DNA of 64,000 bases, taken from the NCBI RefSeq assembly GCF_000715075.1, contig NC_134082.1, forward strand, positions 137,814,948 to 137,878,947. The letters are read 5' to 3'. The notes under the pieces were generated by a model. That model did no database searches and was not told where the DNA came from. It was given only the letters and a program-made list of their open reading frames with translations. The position numbers were made by a program, and so were the translations under genes. This DNA comes from Nicotiana tabacum (taxonomy: Eukaryota > Streptophyta > Magnoliopsida > Solanales > Solanaceae). Below are positions 26,340 to 37,589 of the stretch, piece after piece (position 1 is the stretch's first letter; every line of letters begins with the position of its first letter).

Positions 26340-27691
26340 GCACGAGAACCCTGATGCAGAGAACTACTCGAAGCCCGAGGGCAATACCTACCAATGTGCC
26401 TCGTGTCGTCACAAGTAAAACAAGCCCTCGGCTGCTGGGGCTGACGACCCTGAAAAACTCTGAAGTGGCAGTGCACTGATAGGTGTTGGTGGTGCACTGA
26501 AGGACTGCTGATCAGAATACTAAATCGGAGGACCACGGCCACTTGAAGCACCATGAAGAGCCTGAAGAGCTGACTGAAAGGGCCTAGGAGGATGGCCTCT
26601 ACCATATGAATCTCAACCTCTAGACGAGGTACCATTGAATCTGCTTGAATGACGGGGCCTCTTATCCAACCCCTGACCACCTCCCTACGGCAGAACCATC
26701 TCAACTCTGCAGGCCACATTGGCCGCCTCCTGAAAAGTGATCTCACTTCTGGCCTCCTTGGCCATCTGAAGACAAATCGGCTGAATAAGACCATCAATAA
26801 ACCTCCTCACCCTCTCTCTCTCTCTCTCTCTCTCGGTAGGAAGTATGACAAGAGCATGGAGAGCTAAATCGATGAACCTGGTCTCATACTGGATGACCGT
26901 CATGGAACCCTACTGGAGGCGCACGAACTGCCTCTGATAGGCCTCTCTTTGAGTAACGAGGAGAAACTTCTCCAGAAATAATACTGTAAACTGCTCCCAA
27001 GTCAAAGATGGTGACCCGGCTAGCCTAGCTAAGCAATAATCCCTCCAACAAGTCTTGGCGGATCCAGACAAGCGAAATGTAGAAAAATCGACCCCATTGG
27101 TCTCAACAATACCCATGTTCCTGAGAACCTCGTGACAGCTATATAGAAAATCCTGGGGATCCTCAGAAGAAGAATCACTGAAAGTAGTAGTGAAGAGCTT
27201 GGTAAACTTATCCAGCCTCCACAAAGCATTGGTAGACATAGCCGCTCCATCACCGGTCTGAGATACTACACCCGGCTGAACTGCTCCAACTGGCTGAACC
27301 GCTGGAGTCTGAATCTGAGGAGCTACATGCTCCGGAGTGCGTGTAGCAGGAGTCTGAGCCCCTCCTCCAGCTTGAGAAGTGGCTGGGGCTACAGGAAGCA
27401 AACCTGCTCGGGTGACACTCTCCATGAGGCCCACCAATCGGACCAGAGCGTCCTGAAGAACTGGGGTAGCAATAAACCCCTCTGGGGCCTGAGCTGGGCC
27501 CACCGGAACTGTTGGGGTTGGAACCTCCTCCTCAAAATCAACCTGAGGCTCTTCCACTGGTGCTGCTGCTCGGGGCTGAGTCTGCCCCTACCTCGACCTC
27601 TAGCATGGCCTCGGCCTCTGCCCCTAGTGGGAGCTGCTGCTGGGGGCTCGGGCTGCTAAGCGGTAGATGAGGAAGCGCGTGTTCTCGCCAT
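26340..27691 (-). pseudogene. Element E gag with zinc knuckle, decayed
   Basis: The start is set at the ATG at 27691 (MARTRASSST), matching the start of element A gag. The Gag core includes WRLDKFTKLFTTTFS, FLYSCHEVLRNMG and WEQFTVLFLEKF. The CCHC zinc knuckle [14 protein letters not shown] at about 26381-26422 would bind element RNA. Breaks are a TAG at 27656-27658, a frameshift in the Arg/Gly-rich leader near 27580, a TAG at 26910-26912 and a frameshift near 26450. A (CT)n run inside the coding region adds Glu-Arg repeats. Confidence 0.88.
26812..26834. repeat. (CT)n microsatellite inside gag
   Basis: About eleven CT units. On the coding strand they read as alternating Glu-Arg next to a VRRFIDGL motif, so slippage seems to have expanded an RER segment. 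Confidence 0.85.
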
Positions 27692-27870
27692 CTGCGAACG
27701 AAAAGAGTAGAAATCCAATTAGCATCAGAGGAACAAATCCGTACGACAAGAAAGAACAAATGTGAGATTTCCTAAATCTATAGCCTCTGGGGGATGAATA
27801 CAGACGTCTCCGTACCGATCCTTCAAACTCTACTAAGCTTGTCCGTGAGTTATGAGTCCTATGTAACTTA

Positions 27871-27884
27871 GAGCTCTAATACCA
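27871..27884 (-). other. Element E primer binding site
   Basis: Reverse complement TGGTATTAGAGCTC, three bases from the 5' LTR. Initiator-Met type with one C-to-T change. Confidence 0.85.
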
Positions 27885-28624
27885 ACTTGTCACGACCCGG
27901 ATTTCCCACCCTCGGGAGTCGTGATGGCGCCTACTAAGAGCTAGGCAAGCCAATCCTTAACAACTTACTTCATTTACAAATTATTTCTTTAACAATTATC
28001 AGTGATAGCATGAAAACAGCGGAATTTAATAAATGTACGGAAGACTTAAATTAAAGACACTAAACAATAATACGGAAATCAACATATACCTCAACCCAAG
28101 AACTGGTGTCACATTACTCACGAACTTCTAAGAGTACTATATACAACCGTTTGAAAGAAAAATATAACCTGTTTATCTCGAATACATTAGATAACAGACT
28201 GAAATAAAGATAGAGGAGACGCCGGTCCTGCAGACGCTTGCAAGGCTACCTCGGTGTCTCATTGTACTAAAAGCTGGCTCCTGCGCTATTGCTGCTGTCC
28301 AAGACCTGGATCTGTGCAAAAGAGCATAGAGTGTAGTATCAGCACAACTGACCCCATGTGCTGGTAAGTGTCTGGCCTAACCCCGACGAGGTAGTGACGA
28401 GGCTAGGACCAGACTCCAGATAAACCTGTGCAGTTATATACTATATGGCGGAAAGGTAAACAGGTAATAAGCAATCAAAGCTGGGAAAGGGAAAACATGC
28501 TCCGGGGGTAGCAGATAAAATAGAATATCAAAGAATAGTAAGGAAACTACAATTTAACTTCTAACACGGATAAAGAGAAATAAGGAAACTTTCACTTTCA
28601 GTTTCATCTTGCTGCAGGCGTGCA

Positions 28625-28875
28625 ACCCGATCCCATTTCTCATATCTTGTGGTAGGCGTACCACCCGCTCCCATTTCAGTATATCTTGTGGTAGGCGTAC
28701 CACCTACTCCCATTTCATTATATCTCGTGGTAGGCGTACCACCCGCTCTCATTTCATTATATCTCGTGGTAGGTGTACCACCCACTCCCATTTCATTATA
28801 TCTCGTGGTAGGCGTACCACCCGCTCCCATTTCATTATGTCTTGTGATAGGCGTACCACCCGCTCCCTTTTACAT
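28625..28875 (-). repeat. 39-bp tandem array, six units, element E 5' LTR
   Basis: Same unit as at 20768-21145, with six copies instead of nine. LTRs are identical at insertion, so the difference arose afterwards. Confidence 0.9.
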
Positions 28876-29766
28876 TTCATCACACAATCACAAGAAATCC
28901 TGGCAAGGGAACATAAATAATATAATAACTTCCCGACAAGGGAACAGAACAATGTTATAATTTTCCCGGCAAGGGAACAACAATATTGAATTAGTCATCC
29001 CGGCAAGGGAGAATCAGCTATAACCAACCTCAACTCAACTTGTACTCAGTTCAATTATTGAAAATTCTTAATCATAGAAGAGCATTAATTAAAGCACCCA
29101 AGTGTCATTTAAGAACACAACAACTTTCAATTTAAGACTCACAGTCATGCTTGACACCAATGTATAGATACTCGTCACCATGCCTATACGTCGTACTCAA
29201 CAAGAAGCAAGTAGCAAGTATGACTCAACTCTTAATCCCTCAAGCTAGAGTTAGAAACACTTACCTGGATGCCTTGATCACCACTCAAGTCTCAACTATA
29301 GCTTTACCACTTGATTCCACCACCAATCCGCTCGAATCTAGTCACAAGTTACTCAATTACATCAATAAGTGCTAAATGAATCAACCCCACTACATGAAAA
29401 TGAGTTTTCTAAAGTTTTACCCAAAAGTCAGAAATCACCCCCGGGCCCACATGGTCGAAACCCGAGGTTCGGACCAAAACCCGATTACCCATTCCCCAAA
29501 GAATCCAAAAATATAATTTGTTTTGAAATCAGATCTCAAATTGAGGTCCAAATCCCCAATTTTAGAAAACCTAGGTTCTACGAAAACACTCAATTTTCCC
29601 CATGAAAATCTTTGATTTGAAGTTAAAATCATGTTTAAAGTTGTTAAGGAGTGAAGAAAATGAGTTAGAAATCACTTTCCAACATTTTGGAGAAGAAAGG
29701 TTGTTTGAAAAATCACCTCTTATGTTTTGGGGTTTTGAAAAAAGTAAAACATAACTGAAATTTCCG

Positions 29767-29955
29767 TTTATTTATACCCCTCTCAGACCCCCAGTGCGGA
29801 CCGCATCAAATGGACCGCGGCCATACAGCCTCCACCACGGACCGCACAAAGGCGTCCGCGGCTGCACTGGCCCCTCCATGAAGACCTGCAGTTCAGCACC
29901 CTGGGCGGACCGCACAAAGGCGACTGCGGCAAAACGCGATTTCTCGCGGACCACA
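29767..29955 (-). promoter_or_regulatory. Element E 5' LTR promoter: CpG word array and TATA box
   Basis: TATAAATAAA on the sense strand (29767-29776), preceded by GGACCGC and CCGCGG-type words up to about 29955. As the 5' LTR, this copy would drive the element's RNA. Confidence 0.55.
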
Positions 29956-30697
29956 CCAGAGGTTTCAGTGACTACAACTTCCTGAACCTGCAACATCTGA
30001 CTTTCTAAGCCTAAGGCATTCCGGAGCCAACTCGAAACTCACCCGAGCCCTCGAAACTCCAACCCAAGTATACAGACAACCTCAAAAACATCCTATGCAC
30101 ATATTCGTGTACTCAAATGACTAAAATAACATCACGAGCATTGAATTAAACCTCGAGATCAATAAAATTTCTCAAAACTCTTTTAAATATCAATTTCTCA
30201 ATTAAGGTCCGGATCACGTCAAACGACGTCCGTGTTTAACCAAATTTCACAGGAATGACTCAAGTCATATATAAGACCTGTATCGGGCACCAGAACTACA
30301 ATAAAGGCCCGATACCATTGCTTTCTAATCAGTTTTCACTTCAAATTTCCCTAAACAATTTCTGAAAACAATTTCACTTAAAAATTCATTTCTCGGGCTA
30401 GGGACCTCAGTTTGTTATTCCGGGCATATGCCCAAGTCCCATATTTTCCTACGGACCCTCTGGGACCGTCAAATCACGGGTCTGGGTCTGTTTACCCAAA
30501 ATGTTGATCGAAGTCAAATTTACTCATTTTAAAGTCAAGACTTAACATTTTTCACAGAATTTCATGTTTAAGCTTTCAGGCTACGCGCCCGGACTATGCA
30601 CGCAAATCGAAGCGACTCTAAATGTGGTTTTCAAGGCCTCAGAAGCACATAATGGGTAAGAAAACAGGTGATGACCCATTTGGGTCGTCATATTAGG

Positions 30698-31456
30698 AAA
30701 TCAACGAGAAAGATGAAGTTATTTTTAGAAATCGTTTGAGTGACGAAAATACCCTTTTAAAATAAAAATACAACATTGAATAAATTATTGACTTTAATAT
30801 AGGTTTTATTAAATTAACACTTGATAGAGATTCCTTTTTAAATATAATACAAGCTCAGACGGTTTAAGAAAATTTAAGTGAGAAACTAATTAAAATAAAA
30901 ATTTATCAATTATTAGAATTTGAAATATTGAAATGTATATATAAATACAGCGAGTTCAAATTTAAAAGTCATACCAAGTAGCGTAATATTAGTTCCTTTA
31001 TTCTAATCACTATATTCCTAACAACTTATGAGGACATGAGGAAATGATTCAACATATTAAATTTACTTTGAAAATTAATTCACCAGAGTAATAGTTTCAG
31101 GATAAGAATTCAAGGAACAACTGCAAGTCAATAACTCAATGTCAATAACCCGATCCTCAAAACTCAATGGAACCCGAAATACAAATTATCAAAGTCTTGA
31201 ACAAATGAACTAAGGTCTTATTAGTATCCAGCTATAACCAATCCCTAAGTGAAATGTGAAACTACCGAATAACTTGCACAATCAGAGAGGAATACATAAG
31301 CACATATATTGATTCGGCGCGCATCCCGATCCCACCAATCCTCCCTTATTCCTCCGTAATAATTACAATAAGAGTAAATAGTATGTATATGTTGCGGTGC
31401 ACAACCCGCTCCCACCAATCCTCCCTTATTTCTCCGTAACAATTACAATAAAACTA

Positions 31457-31524
<68 letters not shown>

Positions 31525-33528
31525 TGGCGCGCAACCTGATCCCACCTGTCCACCCTTATTGCTCCTCAATATATCACCCTTATTTCTCCTGTTGCGATGT
31601 GCAATCCGATCCCACCTGTCCACCCTTATTACTCCTGTTGTGGCGTGTAACCCGATCCCACCATACAATATCGATTCTCCCTTATTCCTACTCAATATAT
31701 CACCCTTATTCCTCCTGTTGCGGCGTGCAACCCGACCCCACCATAGAAAATCTTAAATCAACAACAACAACTCAATAACTCAATTACAAGAATTTCTACT
31801 ACCAAGAGTATGAGTACATGACAACAAGAGAATCACGTAAAAATCAAAGGAATAAAATAACCTTTACAAAAATAACAAGACAAGTAAGGCACGTGATAAC
31901 TACACAGGTAATCACAACAATTTGGATAAGTAGCATATATGCACAGTGTCACAGAGAAACTCACAATTAAGAAGTAACAAAACAACAAGAAAGGCAATAA
32001 CTTCAACTAAGGCAAAATAAGGCCAAACAACGAGTAGGAGATAAATAAATGCTACCAACATCATATAGAGCATGTAAGTGTAGCCTAACAATAAGATACC
32101 ACATATTATGACAATTTGATCAAAATCATGAAAAAAACGAGACAATCTATCCAGTCAACACCATATATAAACTATGTACCCACTCATCACCTTGCATACA
32201 CAACTTTCACATATCAAGATAGCACAATTGACTCAATTCCAAAGGGGTGGTTTCCCCATACAAGGTTAGACAAGATACTTACCTAAATTCGGCTAACTCA
32301 ATACTCAATTTAGCTTTTTCTTTACCAATTAACCATCGCTCGGCCTAATCTAGCCAAAGAAGACTTAAATACATCAAACAATGCAAGAGAAAATAACTTC
32401 AATTAACAAAGCTATGATCCTTATATAATTTGCAAAAGTCAACAAAAGTCAACTCCCCGGGCCCGCACCTCGGAACCCGACAAAATTTACAAACCCGAAT
32501 ACCCATTCAATTACAAGTCCAACCATACGAGTTTCACTCAAATCTGACTCCGAATCAATATTCAAAACTCAAAAAATTATTTTATGAAATTTTAGGCAAA
32601 ACCCCCAACTTTCACTTTGAAATCATCAATCAAATGCCTAAAACGAAGATGGATTTATGTAATACAACCAAAATCGAGTATAGAACACTTACCCCAATCC
32701 ATAGAGTCAAAATCACCTCCAAAAAGTTTCTAAATCCGAGCTCCCCAACTCAAAATATGACCAAAGTAACAAACTTTTGATATTAAGTATTTTTTTCCCC
32801 AACCGTTCTGCCTCGATTCACATGCCAAATGATCTCGAAACTCGCTTTTGATGCCTCCAATGGATTCCTTGTGAAATTTCAGTCAGGTTAGATTTTTGAA
32901 TCACTCTATTTGACCTTATAATAAGGGTGATATGTTGGTTTCAATATTTGGAAATAGTGCAGATTTTTAAATACGAAGTCAGTGGCAATTTCATAAATAA
33001 ATCTGAAAAATCTTACAGCCCAATTCTTATCAAAATAACCATAAAATCCTCATACAATGTCCAAATTTGACGATTCTTTTTGCTATGGCTTCTTAATTAT
33101 GATACAGATCTGATGCTTCAATCAAAATAGAAATCAGAGCTCATTTGTTTAATAAGGTACCATTTATGCTTGAAGAAACGACATCGAAACATAAGAAAAA
33201 CGAGCGCAACACAACCCAAACCTATCTGAAACTCACCCGAGCCTCTTGGGACCCCGTACGAACATACCAACAAGTCCTATAACAAAACACGAACCTACTT
33301 GAGGCCCTAAATCATGCATAACAACATCGAAATGACGAAACACACCTCAAATCAAACTTAAAGAACTTTCAAAGTTTCGACATCCAAAAACTCGCGCCGA
33401 AACATATCAAATCAACTCGAAATGAACTCAAATTTTGCACACAAGTCCTAACACATCATACAGAACTACTTGTGCCCCAAACTTTCGAGCAAAGTGCAAA
33501 TTCTCAAATAATCGGTCGGGTCACTACA
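30698..33528 (-). mobile_element. Element D right (5') LTR, second part
   Basis: Continues the D LTR from 20048 and ends GGTCACTACA on the plus strand. It is followed by CCGCA (33529-33533), pairing with TCGCA (12980-12984) as the D target duplication. It carries the D minisatellite at about 31320-31745. Confidence 0.85.
31459..31521. repeat. (TA)n microsatellite
   Basis: About 30 TA units inside the D right LTR; the left D LTR has no such run at the same place (near 14630). Confidence 0.95.
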
Positions 33529-33533
33529 CCGCA

Positions 33534-34463
33534 GCATGTTGTTACAGATTCATGATTGAGTGAGGCCGAGGGCCTGATTGATTTATGCCACAAGGTGGCT
33601 TGTTATAGCGCTTGGGTTGAAGGATCTCCTCTGGAGTCTGCACACCCCTAGTGAGCGCAAGTACCTATGGAGTGTGAGTTCCGAGTGATGAGTGACTGGG
33701 AGGCATGAGTAACGGTGAGGTATGCCCGAAGGGCTGTATACGAGTGACTGTGAGGTTTGCCCAAGGGGATGTATATGAGTGATGCTTTGCTCGAGGGGCT
33801 ATATATGAGTGATGTTTTACCCGGGGCGGTTTATGATTTCATTATTTTTGCTAACCTTTGCATTGAGCCATTGTTGAAAACTATTGAAAAATATCTTTAA
33901 ATGATTTTTACTAGAATTGGTATGAGTGATATATATATATATGTTTTACCCGTTGTATTTTACTGAGATTTCATGTAGTGGTCTTTAAATGCTTTATTTC
34001 TCGTCACTGCTTCTCAGCCTTTATTTACTTTGGTTACTTACTAAATTGGTGTACTTACGTTACTCCCTACACCTTGTGTGCAGATCCAGGTGTATCAGGA
34101 CCCGATAGCGGTTGTTGACTATTCCAGCTATAGATCTTCTCAGAGTTAGCAAGGTAGCTGCTGGCAATCATAGCCCTACTCTTCTCCCTCCTATCTTCCT
34201 ATAGTTGTTTGTAGTTATTTTCCATATTGTGTTAGTCTCAGTATTTTCGGACAAATTTTTTGTAGATGCTCATGAGTGGTGACACCCCGATGTCAGGCTT
34301 TTCTTTCCGCACTTTCGTTATTTAGAACTTCTTTATGAAGTTTTATTATTAAATAGCTGGAATTTATCTTCGAAATGAAAATATCGTGTTGTTTTTGGTA
34401 AATAGTTGACTTGCCTAGTATCATGATAGGTGCCATCACGACGTGCTAGTTTGGGTCGTGTCA
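33534..34463 (+). mobile_element. Solo LTR B, segment 3 (3' end)
   Basis: Last part of B, ending TTTGGGTCGTGTCA. It includes the TGCCCGAGGGGC repeat words and the CTCCCTACACCTTGTGTGCAG block common to this LTR group. No primer site follows, so B is not a 5' LTR with its own interior. Confidence 0.75.
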
Positions 34464-34627
34464 AGCATCACCAGATTCGCATGATAAGAATTTACGAATG
34501 TGAAGTTTCCTAAGATTTTTGCAGCCTCTCGAAGATAAGTACAAACGCCTCTGTACCGATCCACAAGACTCTACTAAACCCGCTCATGACCCGTAAGACC
34601 TATGTAACCTAGGCTCTGATACCAACT
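34464..34627 (-). other. Element A 5' leader remainder and primer binding site
   Basis: Reading toward lower coordinates, the LTR end at 34628 is followed by spacer ACT, the primer site TGGTATCAGAGCCT (34611-34624, canonical initiator-Met) and a leader like that of E. The leader stops where LTR B was inserted and resumes at 582, followed by gag. Confidence 0.75.
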
Positions 34628-37589
34628 TGTCATGACCCTAAACTCAAATTTGTCATGATGGCGCCTATCAATAGTACAAGGCCAGCCGACTTCCATAATA
34701 CTACGATAATTCATTAAAAGAAATGCCAAAAGACATCATATTTAGCAGAATTTCATAAAAGAATACATGATTTGAACTCAAAGATAGAAATGCGGAAAAT
34801 AAAGCCCCAAACATCAGGGTGTCACTGAGTCATGAGCCACTACTACAACTATTCTGATAACAATAAAACTAACATAGTCTAGGCATAATCAAAATACAAC
34901 TACGGGGAAGATAGAGAAGAAGAAAGCAGGGTTGCGATCGCCAGGCAGCTACCTTAATATCTCCAGTGATCAGCAACAAAAAATAATCAGCAGCTGCTAC
35001 CGTGGACAAAGATACCTAGATCTGCACAGAAGGTGCAGGGGGTAACGTGAGTACACCAACTCAGTAAGTAACAAGTCCAAACTATGGACTAATAGGTAGT
35101 GACGAACTTAACCTCAACAGGTAAACATGAATAAACTGTATAGAAAGTAGGCATGTTTTCAATTCAAGTATTCAACTCAAGCAGTAAAGTAAATATAGCT
35201 CTGGATAATGTGAGGTATATATATAGTTCAGTTAACCTCGACGTGCCAATGCAATTAATGTATGAAATGCACCATGTACTTCCACCCTGAAGTGCTCAAC
35301 CACTCAGTACTATATATATCCATTCGGCCCAGGGAAGATCCATCCCGGAATATATACACATCACTGACAACAGACACTCATTGCTGAGGAAAGCCATTTT
35401 GGCCCTGTGGAGAAGATCTATCTCTAGGTATCAATACCTCAGACAAGATCCATCTCTCAATAATATCATCTGTGCCCAATGTGGGTGTGCATACTCCGGA
35501 GGGGATCATAAGGCCCAAGCGCTATCATAATGAGTATAACTCGTGCAACGTGCAACCGACCCCTTAACTGTCACTCATAATCAGTCTCTCATCCTCACTC
35601 AGTCATTAACCTCTCCAGTCTCACCACGGGATCACAATGCCATGAAAACAACCCAAAACAATGATATGATGAATCAATAATTAACCGAGACTGAGATATT
35701 ATATAGAAATGCATGATTGTGACTGAGTATGGAATTTAAATTGAAAACGAGTGAGATTACAGCAAGAAACGACCGTTAAAAGTCCAAACAATATCGGCAC
35801 AAAGGCTAAACATGATATCTAACATGATTTACAACTCAAATACATTATTGCATGATGAAACCATGGATATCAACAAGATAAAATGAATAAATGGTGCGAT
35901 GGAATCACTAGGACACAATTCTCATGGTGCGTGCCTGTACGCCTATCACTTGGCATGTGCGTCACCTCAATACTAGTCACACAACACATAGTTAGGGGTT
36001 TTAAACCCTCAGAACCAAGTTTGGAAGTGTTACTTACCTCAAACCAAGCCCAAAGTTCTACTCAGCGACGCCTTTGCCTCTCAAGTCGGCCTCCAAATGG
36101 CCTAAATCTAATCATAAGCAATAAAATACAATCAATATATGCCAATGAACCAATTCCACAAGAAAAACTACTTAATTGGGCACAAATCTCAAAATCAACT
36201 CAAATTCGGCCCCGAACCCACGTCTCGAAATCCGACAAAAGTCACAAAACTATAAAGCCCGTTCACTCACGAGTCTACCCATACCAATTTCATCAAAATC
36301 TGACATCAACTGGCCGTTCAAATCCCCAAAATCATCTCTCCAATATCCAAGCACTAACCCCTTATTTTACTTCAAAATCCTACTAATTAGGTGGGAAATC
36401 AATGGGAAAACACCATAGTTATGAGTATTAGAGCTCAAGCAACTTACCTCACTGAAAACCCCTTGAATCCCCTTCAAAATCACTCCAAAAGCTCCAAGGT
36501 CCGTGTTAAAAATGGTGAGAATGAGCAAAAATTCGCGAAGTCTCCTTTTTATACTTTCTGCCCAGCAACACCGCACTTGCGGTAAAAATATCGCTTCTGC
36601 GCTGCCGCACTTGCGGAAAATCCATCGCAGGTGCGGATCCCACTTAAGATTCCAGGCTCCACATCAGCGCCAAATATCGCACCTGCGGTTGCGCACCTAC
36701 ACATCTCCCTCCGCTTTTACTGATCTAGCCAACTCCCTCATTTTCGCATTTGCACCCTAGGTATCACCCCTGTGGGCTCGCAGATACGATCTCCTTCTTG
36801 CACCTGATATTACAGCTCAAGTCCCCTATGGCCGCATCTACGAATCCTTCTCCACTTTTGCGGGATCGCACCTGCGGTTGCCACTTCGCAGGTGCGGTTA
36901 TAACAGCTAAGTTCCAACTTCAGCAACTTTTCCAATTTCTAAACTTGTTCCGTTAATCATCCAAATCATCTCGAGCCCCTCGGGACCTCACCCAAACATA
37001 TCAATATGTCATATATCAACATACGAACTTAGTCGAGCCTTCAAATCACTCAAAACAACATCAAAACACCAAATTACCCTTGGATTCAAGCCTAAGAACT
37101 TCTAGACTTCCAAATTCCGTAAACAAAGCCGAAACCTACCAAACCACATCCGAATGACCTCAAATTATACCTACACATCAAAAATAATACCCCAATCTTA
37201 CTCCAACTTTCGGAAATTCATATCGACCCCGATGTCAAAATCTCCACTGCCAACCAAAATCACCAAAATTCTAACTTTCGCCAATTCAAGCCTAATTCTA
37301 CTACGGGGCCTCCAAATAACATTCTAGACGTGCTCCTAAGTCTAAAATCACCTAACAGAGCTAACAAAACAATCAAAATTCACATCCAAGTTCGTTTACA
37401 TATAAGTCATTATCCGATCAACTTTCCCAACTTAACCTTCACAAAAGAGACGTCTAAAATCCTCTCCGAAACTACTCTAGACGCGAACCAACTAACCCGA
37501 CATATCATAATATAGCTGAAGAACATAAAAAGAAGCAGAAATGTGAAAATGGGGCTACAACTCTCGAAATGACCAGCCGGGTCGTTATA
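34628..37589 (-). mobile_element. Element A 5' LTR
   Basis: 2962 bp, TGTCATGACCC...GGGTCGTTATA on the plus strand, next to a canonical primer site. It carries a CpG word array and TATA box at 36546-36900. The element body lies at 1-582 and beyond the left edge. Plus-strand frames such as 35883-36386 have no recognisable domain. Confidence 0.8.
36546..36900 (-). promoter_or_regulatory. Element A LTR promoter: CpG word array and TATA box
   Basis: CGCACCTGCGG and CCGCAGGTGCG words in both orientations at 36569-36900, 690-1040 bp into the LTR, followed on the sense strand by TATAAAAA (36546-36553). Confidence 0.55.

Larger units (their letters stand above)
20049..30692 (-). mobile_element. Element E: complete Ty3/gypsy Del/Tekay chromovirus, decayed
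   Basis: All parts are present in order on the minus strand: 5' LTR (27888-30692), iMet primer site, gag, protease, RT, RNase H, integrase, a C-terminal chromodomain-like segment, polypurine tract and 3' LTR (20049-23013). The target duplication is a perfect TTAGG (20044-20048 and 30693-30697) inside the D LTR. The LTRs differ at about two dozen sites in their first ~270 bp. At least five in-frame stops and several small frameshifts make it non-autonomous now. It is the only nearly complete coding copy of the group here and a model for what could mobilise C and D. Confidence 0.92.
27888..30692 (-). repeat. Element E 5' LTR
   Basis: 2805 bp, TGTCACGACCC...GGGTCGTCATA on the plus strand (terminal CA changed to TA), next to the primer site. 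It aligns with 20049-23013. Confidence 0.9.

Noticed and set aside
26204..26479. Ser/Thr-rich plus-strand frame
   Set aside because: Shadow of the Arg/Gly-rich gag tail of E on the other strand.
35883..36386. 167-residue frame as a gene
   Set aside because: Lies inside the A LTR, antisense, and ends before the TATA/CpG region; similar frames are absent from related LTRs.
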